Source: Tissierellia bacterium (GTDB lineage Bacteria > Bacillota > Clostridia > Tissierellales > Sedimentibacteraceae). From it: 48,966 nucleotides of DNA. Position numbers and translations under genes: made by a program. Under the pieces are notes generated by a model that was not told the DNA's origin, did no database searches, and saw only the letters and a list, made by a program, of their open reading frames with translations. Below, piece after piece: positions 1 to 7,006 of the stretch. The stretch is from positions 1 through 48,966 of the forward strand of contig DURT01000019.1 of the NCBI GenBank assembly GCA_012843025.1, given 5' to 3'. Every line of letters begins with the position of its first letter. Within the stretch, counting starts at the first letter, position 1.

Positions 1-81
1 ATAGATCTCTTTATTTATTTAGTTACAGTAGGAAGAAATAAACCTAAGAGAAGGAGTAGAAAAAAATTTTATTATTAAAAT

Positions 82-113
82 TTTTGTCGCAAAATATCTA
101 TTTTGCGACAAAA
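82..113. repeat. Perfect palindrome: two inverted TGTCGCAAAATA copies
   Basis: Two 15-bp arms (82-96 and 99-113) are exact reverse complements separated by only 2 bp. Each contains the 12-mer TGTCGCAAAATA. With so short a loop this is more likely a DNA dyad for a dimeric protein than an RNA hairpin. It lies 450 bp upstream of an intact tyrosine recombinase gene, so a recombination or operator site is an inference. Each arm also resembles a Spo0A box (TGTCGAA) with one difference. Confidence 0.8.
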
Positions 114-493
114 CCTCCACCGGAAAAGGCCCTTTTGCAGAAAACCTCTACTTTTTGCAATTTCAAGGTCTATTGGATATATTATAAATTTTTATTACCA
201 ACCATAGATACTTATATTAGGCACACATACTTTTCAAATACTCTATAGGAATCAGCTATAAATCAAGCAGTCTTTTAAAAGCTCTCAAAAAATCAGGCCA
301 TAAATTGCGTTTTAACGAAAGATTTTTTCTTCCTTGACTATTTATACCTGCTATTTTTTTATATTTTCATGTATTCAGTGATATAGTCTATATTTAATTA
401 AAGGTCTTCTATAATTGAATATGGATTATACTATTATTAATAATTAATATAGCTGTAATTCTCATACTACTTGTTATTCCAAATTATATATAC

Positions 494-522
494 TTGTATT
501 TTGTCCATATATTATATATAAT
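494..522 (+). promoter_or_regulatory. SigA-type promoter of the recombinase gene
   Basis: TTGTAT (494-499), a 17-bp spacer and a perfect TATAAT (517-522). Transcription would start near 529, giving a leader of about 30 nt that carries the 12-mer at 535-546. Confidence 0.6.
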
Positions 523-534
523 AAAATTATAAAA

Positions 535-546
535 TATTTTGCGACA
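535..546. repeat. Third copy of the TGTCGCAAAATA 12-mer in the recombinase leader
   Basis: TATTTTGCGACA here repeats 99-110 exactly and in the same orientation, so the two form direct repeats around 111-534. This copy sits just downstream of the predicted -10 box and upstream of the ribosome-binding site, where a bound protein could block transcription or translation of the recombinase gene. Confidence 0.7.
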
Positions 547-560
547 TTTAGAGGTGGAAC

Positions 561-1535
561 ATGTATATTAATTACCATGATCTATGCCCTTCTCCCCTTA
601 GTGATTTTTTAGAGTATTCAATTGCTATTAAAGGCCGGTCAGAAAAAACAGTAAATGAATATTTTTTAGATTTGAGGACTTTTTATAGATTTTTGGTAAA
701 AAGATTTAAATTAAGTTCCCATGTAGAAAATTTCGACGAAATTGATATCTCCCCCGTTACCTTAGATGTAATTAAAAAAATAAGAATAACTGACCTTCAT
801 TCCTTCATTGCCTATACCGACCGGGAAAGAAAAAATTCCAATAGAACCAAGGCAAGAAAAATGGCATCTCTGCGTTCTTATTTTAAATACTTACATTCCA
901 TAGTAAATCTTATTCCGGAAAATCCAGCATTAAATTTGGAAACGCCCAAAAGCAACAGTCGTCTTCCAGTGGTACTGACATTAGAGGAATCTAAAAAGCT
1001 TTTGTCAGCAACTTCCGGAGCTAATGAAGAAAGAGATTATGCTATACTTATGCTGTTTTTAAATTGCGGCCTTCGTTTATCAGAATTAATAAGCATCGAT
1101 ATTGACAAAATAAAAGGAGATACTTTAACCGTAATTGGTAAAGGAAACAAGGAGCGAACTATTTATTTAAACGATGTATGCGTTAAGGCTATTGATGATT
1201 ACTTGTCTGTAAGGCCAGAACCTAAACCAGGACATGAGAAAGCACTTTTTTTAAGCAACCGTAAAACCCGTTTTTCTCAAAAAGGTGTTCAGCATATGTT
1301 GGACAAGTATTTAAAGATAACCGGTTTAACAGGCAAAGGCTACTCCCCTCACAAACTTCGCCATACTGCAGCCACCCTTATGTACCAATACGGCAATGTG
1401 GATATTAGGGCCTTACAGGAGATCCTTGGACACGAGAGTGTTTCAACAACCCAGATTTATACCCATTTAAACAAGGAACTGCTCAGGGATGCAGTAAAGC
1501 AAAATCCTTTAAACGTTATAAAGGAAAAGCCCTAG
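561..1535 (+). CDS. XerC/XerD-type tyrosine recombinase, intact active site
   Basis: A 324-residue site-specific recombinase of the phage integrase family. Enzymes of this type resolve chromosome dimers or move elements by forming a 3'-phosphotyrosine intermediate. The N-terminal core-binding domain is about residues 10-115 and the catalytic domain about 135-315. All six catalytic positions are present: R172 (GLRLSEL), K194 (GKGNKER), H264 and R267 (HKLRHT), H291 (GHES) and Y300 (TQIYTH). The ATG at 561 follows GAGGTGG with 3-nt spacing. The gene converges on the yneA-like gene, with lexA beyond it. The second Xer-family protein in the window (36557-37423) has lost several of these residues, so this one may be the working housekeeping recombinase. 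Whether it is XerC, a single-recombinase XerA-like enzyme or an element integrase cannot be decided here. Confidence 0.9.
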   Translation: MYINYHDLCPSPLSDFLEYSIAIKGRSEKTVNEYFLDLRTFYRFLVKRFKLSSHVENFDEIDISPVTLDVIKKIRITDLHSFIAYTDRERKNSNRTKARKMASLRSYFKYLHSIVNLIPENPALNLETPKSNSRLPVVLTLEESKKLLSATSGANEERDYAILMLFLNCGLRLSELISIDIDKIKGDTLTVIGKGNKERTIYLNDVCVKAIDDYLSVRPEPKPGHEKALFLSNRKTRFSQKGVQHMLDKYLKITGLTGKGYSPHKLRHTAATLMYQYGNVDIRALQEILGHESVSTTQIYTHLNKELLRDAVKQNPLNVIKEKP

Positions 1536-1544
1536 ATAGGGCTT
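1527..1544. terminator. Weak hairpin between convergent genes
   Basis: AAGCCCTA and TAGGGCTT form an 8-bp stem around 2 nt, spanning the end of the recombinase and reaching the stop codon of the minus-strand gene. On the minus strand TTTCCTTT follows; on the plus strand there is no T-run. A poor bidirectional terminator at best. Confidence 0.35.
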
Positions 1545-1845
1545 AATTCAGAGGGATTTTTATTATGTCTCCAGGTTGTATAGTTGCATTATGTATATTG
1601 TTCAGTTTTGAAATTATATATATGGTTTCCCGAATATCTTTGCTGCCAGTATAATTTTTTGCTATAGTCCAAAGGGTATCACCCTTATTAACTGTTATAT
1701 AATCGAACTGAGGCATATCTTTTGAATATGCATTTATGGTTAAAATTGAGGTAAGTATAATAATGCTAAGTAATAAAACCGTAAAGAAAATAAATCTTCT
1801 AAACCTTTTTACATTGGTTACCCTGTATTTATTTAATATTACCAT
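1543..1845 (-). CDS. yneA: YneA-like SOS-induced cell-division suppressor (LysM protein)
   Basis: A 100-residue membrane-anchored LysM protein. It has a basic N-terminus, one transmembrane segment at about residues 18-38 and a LysM peptidoglycan-binding domain at about 49-98 (YITVNKGDTLWTIA to PGDIIKIPL). Size, architecture and divergent placement next to lexA match B. subtilis YneA, which delays septation during the SOS response. The ATG at 1845 follows GAGGTGG. Its promoter (1875-1903) carries a perfect LexA box in the spacer, so expression should rise on DNA damage. Assignment to YneA rests on context and architecture, since LysM sequences are weakly diagnostic. No yneB or ynzC homologue follows; the next gene is convergent. 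Confidence 0.8.
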   Translation of the reverse strand: MVILNKYRVTNVKRFRRFIFFTVLLLSIIILTSILTINAYSKDMPQFDYITVNKGDTLWTIAKNYTGSKDIRETIYIISKLNNIHNATIQPGDIIKIPLN

Positions 1846-1855
1846 AGTCCACCTC

Positions 1856-1867
1856 GAACATATTTTC
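1856..1867. promoter_or_regulatory. Possible third, imperfect LexA box
   Basis: GAAC-ATAT-TTTC matches the GAACN4GTTC consensus at 7 of 8 fixed positions. It lies in the yneA-like leader next to the ribosome-binding site. Confidence 0.3.
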
Positions 1868-1874
1868 TAATCAC

Positions 1875-1903
1875 ATTTTAGCAGAACATTAGTTCGATGT
1901 CAA
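1875..1903 (-). promoter_or_regulatory. Promoter of the yneA-like gene
   Basis: On the minus strand TTGACA (1898-1903), 17 bp, TAAAAT (1875-1880). The spacer contains the perfect LexA box, so repressor binding would directly exclude RNA polymerase. Confidence 0.8.
1884..1895. promoter_or_regulatory. LexA (SOS) box, perfect GAAC-N4-GTTC
   Basis: GAAC-ATTA-GTTC fits the Gram-positive LexA/DinR consensus exactly. It lies between the -35 and -10 boxes of the yneA-like promoter and about 30 bp upstream of the lexA -35 box. Confidence 0.85.
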
Positions 1904-1912
1904 TACTTTTTT

Positions 1913-1926
1913 CAAACAAATGTTTG
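1913..1926. promoter_or_regulatory. Second LexA box overlapping the lexA -35 region
   Basis: CAAAC-AAAT-GTTTG is a dyad with 5-bp arms close to the LexA consensus (AAAC/GTTT instead of GAAC/GTTC). It covers the start of the lexA -35 box at 1924-1929, as expected for autoregulation. Confidence 0.65.
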
Positions 1927-1952
1927 ATTTATTCTTTAAACTATGCTAAAAT
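1924..1952 (+). promoter_or_regulatory. lexA promoter
   Basis: TTGATT (1924-1929), 17 bp, TAAAAT (1947-1952). The ribosome-binding site GAGGTGG and the ATG at 1978 follow. Confidence 0.75.
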
Positions 1953-1977
1953 ATAGAAAAACAAACGAGGTGGAGAT

Positions 1978-2601
1978 ATGAGTATTGATAACTTAAGCGA
2001 TAAGCAAGTTAAAATATTGCAGTATATAAAGGATGAAATAACTTTGAAAGGTTATCCCCCATCCATTCGTGAAATTTGCAAAGCTGTTGGTTTAAGCTCT
2101 ACTTCTTCTGTACATGCCCACTTAAATACTTTGGAGGAAAAAGGATATATTAGAAGGGGCGAAAATAAAAGACGTGCTTTGGAATTAATAGATGTTGATG
2201 ATCCCTGCTGTAATATGCCTAAGAAAGAAATTATTAATGTACCCATTGTAGGAACCGTTACTGCCGGAGCTCCAATTTTGGCAGTTGAAAATATAGAAGA
2301 TACCCTCCCTATTTCCATAGACTTTGTTGGTAATAAAGAATCCTATGTTTTGAAAGTAAAGGGAGAAAGTATGATTGAAGCTGGAATTTTAGATGGAGAT
2401 TATGTAATAGTAAATTCCCAGAATACTGCAAGTAACGGGGATATTGTGGTAGCATTAATTGATGAGGAAGCCACCGTTAAAACTTTTTACAAAGAAAAAG
2501 ATCACATACGCCTGCAGCCTGAAAATAGTTCCATGGAGCCTATTTTAATTAAAGAACCCTACATACTTGGAGTTGTAAAAGCCGTTGTAAGAAAGTATTA
2601 A
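1978..2601 (+). CDS. lexA: LexA, SOS regulon repressor
   Basis: A 207-residue repressor of SOS genes that inactivates itself by RecA-stimulated cleavage. The N-terminal winged-helix domain (about 1-70) carries the family pattern [18 protein letters not shown]. The C-terminal S24 peptidase domain holds the Ala96-Gly97 scissile bond (VTAGAP), the nucleophile S131 (GESM) and the general base K168 (VKTF). Length is as usual for Firmicute LexA (B. subtilis 205). The start follows GAGGTGG at 7-nt spacing. The gene is divergent from yneA with LexA boxes between them, so it is autoregulated. No truncation is seen. Confidence 0.97.
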   Translation: MSIDNLSDKQVKILQYIKDEITLKGYPPSIREICKAVGLSSTSSVHAHLNTLEEKGYIRRGENKRRALELIDVDDPCCNMPKKEIINVPIVGTVTAGAPILAVENIEDTLPISIDFVGNKESYVLKVKGESMIEAGILDGDYVIVNSQNTASNGDIVVALIDEEATVKTFYKEKDHIRLQPENSSMEPILIKEPYILGVVKAVVRKY

Positions 2602-2604
2602 TTC

Positions 2605-2637
2605 TAAGGGACACACCAATAGTTGATGTGTCCCTTA
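2605..2637. terminator. Bidirectional terminator after lexA
   Basis: 15-bp arms (2605-2619 and 2623-2637) with one G-T type mismatch around a 3-nt loop, between convergent lexA and the lyase-family gene. Flanking T-runs are short, so efficiency is uncertain. Confidence 0.65.
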
Positions 2638-2639
2638 TA

Positions 2640-3929
2640 TTATAGTTTATTCTTTATTTCTTCAAAGTCCATCATTTTTTCCAGTGAAAGCATTACCCCC
2701 AATTTAACATGGTCATAAAATAATCCTCCCTGAATATAAACAGTGTAGGGTTCTCTTATAGGGGCATCTGCACTGAGCTCAATGGAAGAACCAGAAACAA
2801 AGGCTCCTGCAGCCATTATTACCTTATTTGTATACCCAGGCATTTCCCATGGTATGGGAGAAACATGACTGTCTACAGGTGATGCTGCCTGAATTGCTTC
2901 ACATATTTTTATTACCATATCCTCATTATTGAATTTAATAGCCTGAATTGTATCGCTTCTTTCTTCATCCAATGTAGGAGTAATTTCAAATCCTAAAGAA
3001 TTATACACCCCTCCAAATAAGAGGGCTCCCTTTAATGCTTCACTTACTACATGAGGTGCAAAAAACAAACCTTGCAAAGTATTCCTTGTTGTGCCGAAAG
3101 TAAGGCCTACTTCCTTTCCTACTCCTGGTGCAGTTAGACGATTTGCTATTCGGTCTATAAGGACCTTCTTTCCTGCCACATATCCTCCTGAAAGGGCAAT
3201 TCCCCCACCAGGATTTTTAATAAGGGAACCTACTACCAGGTCAGCACCTACATCTGAAGGCTCATATTCATTGATGAATTCTCCGTAACAATTATCCACC
3301 ATTATGTAGATATTAGGATATACTTCACGAATTTTTTCTATAGCATTTCTAATTTTTTCAATAGTTAGTGCCGGTCGAAAACTGTAGCCAGTTGAGCGCT
3401 GAATCATAAGAAGTTTTGTCTTTAAAGTAATTTCTTTAATTGCGCTTTCCCAGTCTATATCATTATTATAAAGAGGGACTTCCTTATATACGATTCCTGC
3501 CTCTTTTAAATTGCCCGGTTCATTTCCCTGTTCTCCAAGTACTGTAAGCATGGTGTCATAGGGGCGGCCAGAAATTGATATTACTTCATCACCGTGCTGC
3601 AGTATACCAGACAAAGTCAAGTACAGGGCATGGGTTCCAGAAGCGATGGAAGGTCTGACTAATGCGTCTTCTGTATTAAATACTGATGCAAATATTTTTT
3701 CAACCTTCTCCCTTCCAGTATCATCGTAGCCGTATCCAGTGTTCCAATAAAAGTTTGTAAAATCAAGCCTATGCTCCTGCATTGCTTTGATTACCTTGTA
3801 CTGATTATACTCTCTTACTCGATCTATTTTTTCAAAATTTTTTTTTATTTCTTTTTCGATATTTATTACATAATTATAAACAGTCTTACTTATGCCAAAC
3901 TGTTTACATAATATTTCTTCTGTTAACAT
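2640..3929 (-). CDS. Methionine gamma-lyase-family PLP enzyme (YnbB type)
   Basis: A 429-residue fold-type I pyridoxal-phosphate enzyme of the family named methionine gamma-lyase or aluminium-resistance protein (B. subtilis YnbB). Features include the substrate-loop pattern FYWNTGYGYDD (about 60-70), the cofactor-site region SIASGTHAL (94-102), Asp212 in VDNCYGEF, and the likely Schiff-base Lys238 in SLIKNPGGG. The real substrate of this family is not established; C-S lysis is inferred from homology. The gene begins 2 nt after hfq, with its ribosome-binding site GAGGAG formed by the last hfq codons. It is the last gene of the miaB operon, as in other Firmicutes. Confidence 0.88.
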   Translation of the reverse strand: MLTEEILCKQFGISKTVYNYVINIEKEIKKNFEKIDRVREYNQYKVIKAMQEHRLDFTNFYWNTGYGYDDTGREKVEKIFASVFNTEDALVRPSIASGTHALYLTLSGILQHGDEVISISGRPYDTMLTVLGEQGNEPGNLKEAGIVYKEVPLYNNDIDWESAIKEITLKTKLLMIQRSTGYSFRPALTIEKIRNAIEKIREVYPNIYIMVDNCYGEFINEYEPSDVGADLVVGSLIKNPGGGIALSGGYVAGKKVLIDRIANRLTAPGVGKEVGLTFGTTRNTLQGLFFAPHVVSEALKGALLFGGVYNSLGFEITPTLDEERSDTIQAIKFNNEDMVIKICEAIQAASPVDSHVSPIPWEMPGYTNKVIMAAGAFVSGSSIELSADAPIREPYTVYIQGGLFYDHVKLGVMLSLEKMMDFEEIKNKL

Positions 3930-3931
3930 TT

Positions 3932-4159
3932 TTACTCCTCTGCACTATGTAGTTTCACGTATTTAAAAGGCATAATGGATGTTATAGCATGCTTATATAC
4001 TAATTGTTGTCCCTTATCAGTCTGAATTAAAATAACATAATTATCAAACCCAGTTACAGTACCAATAAGTTTAAAGCCATTGTTTAAAAATACCGTTATC
4101 GATATTTTTTCCTTCCTTACATTGTTTAAAAAAGTATCTTGTAAATTAATAGTGTTCAT
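3932..4159 (-). CDS. hfq: Hfq, RNA chaperone
   Basis: A 75-residue Sm-like protein that forms hexameric rings and binds small regulatory RNAs and A/U-rich mRNA. Sm1 is recognisable at about 6-50 (NLQDTFLN to VILIQ) and Sm2 contains the Hfq signature YKHAI followed by TSI near residues 55-62. The short acidic tail (HSAEE) is typical of Gram-positive Hfq. The ATG at 4159 follows GGAGG and overlaps the end of miaA by 14 nt. The miaA-hfq pairing is widespread in bacteria and supports the call. Confidence 0.96.
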   Translation of the reverse strand: MNTINLQDTFLNNVRKEKISITVFLNNGFKLIGTVTGFDNYVILIQTDKGQQLVYKHAITSIMPFKYVKLHSAEE

Positions 4160-5105
4160 CCCTTCCTCCTTGTATAGTTGAGCAGATATACTTATATATT
4201 CTGTTCAAAGTTTTATCAATTTCATCTAAGTTATCCATACTGAACCACTTTATATTTTTATCTTTTAGAAACCATGTATACTGCCTTTTGGCAAATCTTC
4301 TGGTGTTTCTTTTTAATATATTTACAGCCTCCTCAAAATCCATAGTTCCTTCAAGATACTCGACTATTTCTTTATATCCTATTCCCCTCATAGAAACTAA
4401 ATTTTTACTGTAACCTTTTTCCAAAAGGTTACTTACTTCTTCCACAAGGCCTTGGGACAGCATTTCATCTACTCTTTCATTGATTCTTTCATACAGTAAC
4501 TCCCTCTCCATGGAAAGACCAATGATTATGCAGTTATACTTGCTGCTTCCCTTTCTTATGTTGGTACTGAGTTGGGAAAATTTTTTACCCGTTAAATGGA
4601 ATACTTCTAATGCTCTTATAACTCGTTTCACATTGTTTTTATGTATTTTTTTTGCAGATTCCGGGTCGATTTTAAGTAGTTTTTCATAGAGAGCATCTTC
4701 TCCGTGTTCCTTGTAATAACTATAGTAATACTTTCTAATTTTTTCATCGGATTTAGCCTTACCAAAGTCTAAATCATATATTAAAGAATTTATATAGAGA
4801 CCGCTTCCTCCAACGACTATGGGAATTTTACCTTCGATTAACAAACGGTCAATTATTTCTTCCGCATCTCTTTTAAAATCCGATACGGAATAATCTTCAT
4901 CAGGGTTTACTAGGTCAATCATGTGGTGCTTTATACCCTGTTTTTCCTCTTCAGTTATTTTTGCCGTTCCCACATCCATGCCCCTGTATATTTGCATGGA
5001 ATCTGCGGAAATTATTTCAGTATTTAGTTTCTTAGCAAGTTCTACTGATACATATGTCTTGCCTACTGCTGTAGGTCCTACAATTACGATTATTTTATTG
5101 TTCAT
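4146..5105 (-). CDS. miaA: MiaA, tRNA dimethylallyltransferase
   Basis: A 319-residue enzyme that transfers a dimethylallyl group to N6 of A37 in tRNAs reading U-starting codons, giving i6A. The P-loop GPTAVGKT is at residues 10-17. The prenyl-acceptor and substrate region DSMQIYRGMDVGTAK begins at about 35, and the tRNA-binding part RGIGYKEIVEYLEG and RRFAKRQYTWF lies in the C-terminal third. Its product is the substrate of MiaB, encoded first in the same operon (9667-11085). It starts 10 nt after mutL. Confidence 0.97.
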   Translation of the reverse strand: MNNKIIVIVGPTAVGKTYVSVELAKKLNTEIISADSMQIYRGMDVGTAKITEEEKQGIKHHMIDLVNPDEDYSVSDFKRDAEEIIDRLLIEGKIPIVVGGSGLYINSLIYDLDFGKAKSDEKIRKYYYSYYKEHGEDALYEKLLKIDPESAKKIHKNNVKRVIRALEVFHLTGKKFSQLSTNIRKGSSKYNCIIIGLSMERELLYERINERVDEMLSQGLVEEVSNLLEKGYSKNLVSMRGIGYKEIVEYLEGTMDFEEAVNILKRNTRRFAKRQYTWFLKDKNIKWFSMDNLDEIDKTLNRIYKYICSTIQGGRDEHY

Positions 5106-5115
5106 TTAATTCCCT

Positions 5116-6993
5116 TTAACTCTGAATTCTTTCAAACATTTTTTCAATTTCATACTTTGTCATTTTAATAATAACAGGTCTTCCATGAGGACAGGTATAG
5201 GGATTATCCGTCATGGACAGTTCCTTTAAAAGAGCCCTTACTTCCTCAATATGGAGTCTATCCCCTGATTTTACTGATTTTACACAGGCTGCTTTAATAA
5301 TTTTATCTAAGACAAAGTCTAATTTTTCCTTGCTCACTTCTCTTAAGGAATCTAATATGGTGTATACCAGATCCCTTAAATTTGAATTTTTGAATATAGT
5401 AGGTATGTTATTTATTAGTATAGCATTGTTTCCAAAGTTTTCAACGGAAATTCCTAAATTTTCAAATATTTCTAAATTATTAAATACCCTATGATAATCG
5501 TCATAAGAGAGATTTATTACTTCTGGAACTATTTCCTGTATCAAAATGTCATTTTTCTTATATTGATCTATGAATTTTTCATAGTTAATTCTTTCATGAG
5601 CTGCATGCTGGTCAATCATAAACATTTCTGTTTTTTCGTAATTTTCACAAATTATGTATGTATCCATAAGTATACCTACTACAGACAGTTCCGGTAACTT
5701 TTTTTCATCTTCTTCTCTTTCAATAAAGGACTGCTGTATAGGTTCTATTTCTGTTTTAATATAATCAGAAGATTCATTAAAATGTGTTTCTTTTTCTTCT
5801 TCAATTACCTCTTCAAATATATTTCCCTCTGAATAGTCTACTTCTGTAAAGGTTATATTTTGTAGCTTTTCATTTATTTCTTCTGCATTATTAAAGGTTT
5901 CCGCCTTTTCTATATAGTTTTCATAATTATTCTCAAAAATAGTTGGCAGGTTTTTCTTGGATGGCTCTTTTAATATTGTTTCCTTTTTTACTTCTTTCAT
6001 TATTTTTCTTGAATTTAAAGCTATATAAATTGCTTTCTTTACTTCATTTAAAACCATTTCTTCATTTTGAAAACGAACCTCAGTCTTAGCTGGATGAACA
6101 TTTACATCTACCAGGGCAGGATCTAATTCTATTTTTAAGAAGCAGGCCGGATATTTGTTTTTAGGTAGCAAACTAGTGTAAGCTGCTTCTATGAAAAAGT
6201 TCATCCGTCTGTGCTTTATAACTCTTCCGTTAACAAATATTATTTGTTGCTTTCGGTTACCACGATAATAATTTAAATTAGTGGTATAGCCAGTAATAGA
6301 AAGAATGTTACTTTTATACTTAACTTCTAAAAGGGAGTTATAAAGATCTTTTTCATAAAGGCTTGATATAGTGTTTATAAAATTATCCGTTTTTGGTGTT
6401 CTGAAAGCCACATGGTTGTTATTAATATATTTAAAAGAAATATTCTCCTTGCTGAGAGCCAGGGATACAACAATTTCATTTATTTGCCCGCTTTCCGAAG
6501 TATCGCTTTTTAAGAACTTCTTTCTTGCAGGTACATTATAAAAGAGTTCCGTAACTGTTATAGTTGTACCTACAGGACATCCTATTTCTTCTTTTGAGAT
6601 AATGAATCCTCCCTCAATAGTCATTTTAATTCCGTAAATACTTTCCCTGGTCCTGGTTATAATTTCAACCTTGGAAACAGCCGCAATACTTGCCAATGCT
6701 TCACCGCGAAACCCTAAAGTAAATAGAGAATTAAGATCCTGAGAAGAGATAATTTTACTAGTACAGTGGCGTTGAAATGCCTTTTCCACCTGGTCTTTTT
6801 CAATTCCCCTTCCGTTGTCTGTAACTCGAATAAAGCTTTTTCCACCATTCTTAATTTCAACGGTTATTTCATCGGCACCGGCATCAATGGAATTCTCCAC
6901 TAATTCCTTTACTATTGATTTGGGACTTTCTATTACTTCACCGGCAGCTATTTTATTTATGGTTTCGTTATCTAATAAATGTATTTCCGCCAT
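5116..6993 (-). CDS. mutL: MutL, mismatch repair ATPase/endonuclease
   Basis: A 625-residue mismatch repair protein that links MutS recognition to strand removal. The GHKL ATPase domain contains KELVENSIDAGA (Glu30, Asn34), DNGRGI (59-64) and GFRGEAL (94-100). A low-complexity acidic linker covers about 330-420. The C-terminal domain carries the metal-dependent nicking motif DQHAAHERINYE (from about 451) and CPHGRP near the end, as in bacteria lacking MutH. An in-frame GTG at 7002 exists but its ribosome-binding site would touch the codon. The ATG at 6993 has the SD-like AGGGTGGGG at normal spacing and gives the family start MAEIHLLDNETINKIAAGEV. It lies 13 nt after mutS. Confidence 0.96.
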   Translation of the reverse strand: MAEIHLLDNETINKIAAGEVIESPKSIVKELVENSIDAGADEITVEIKNGGKSFIRVTDNGRGIEKDQVEKAFQRHCTSKIISSQDLNSLFTLGFRGEALASIAAVSKVEIITRTRESIYGIKMTIEGGFIISKEEIGCPVGTTITVTELFYNVPARKKFLKSDTSESGQINEIVVSLALSKENISFKYINNNHVAFRTPKTDNFINTISSLYEKDLYNSLLEVKYKSNILSITGYTTNLNYYRGNRKQQIIFVNGRVIKHRRMNFFIEAAYTSLLPKNKYPACFLKIELDPALVDVNVHPAKTEVRFQNEEMVLNEVKKAIYIALNSRKIMKEVKKETILKEPSKKNLPTIFENNYENYIEKAETFNNAEEINEKLQNITFTEVDYSEGNIFEEVIEEEKETHFNESSDYIKTEIEPIQQSFIEREEDEKKLPELSVVGILMDTYIICENYEKTEMFMIDQHAAHERINYEKFIDQYKKNDILIQEIVPEVINLSYDDYHRVFNNLEIFENLGISVENFGNNAILINNIPTIFKNSNLRDLVYTILDSLREVSKEKLDFVLDKIIKAACVKSVKSGDRLHIEEVRALLKELSMTDNPYTCPHGRPVIIKMTKYEIEKMFERIQS

Positions 6994-7006
6994 ATTCCCC
7001 ACCCTT

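Larger units (their letters stand above)
1..560. other. Gene-free AT-rich region upstream of the recombinase
   Basis: No convincing gene is seen on either strand. The region holds a perfect palindrome (82-113), a third copy of its 12-mer (535-546), a promoter (494-522) and the ribosome-binding site GAGGTGG (551-557) for the recombinase at 561. On the minus strand about 256-375 gives some 35 codons without a stop, but there is no start, ribosome-binding site or recognisable motif, so I do not call it. The gene to the left of the window is not visible. Confidence 0.7.

Noticed and set aside
256..375. Minus-strand open stretch that reads like a short basic peptide
   Set aside because: No start codon context, ribosome-binding site or known motif; length is expected by chance in AT-rich DNA.
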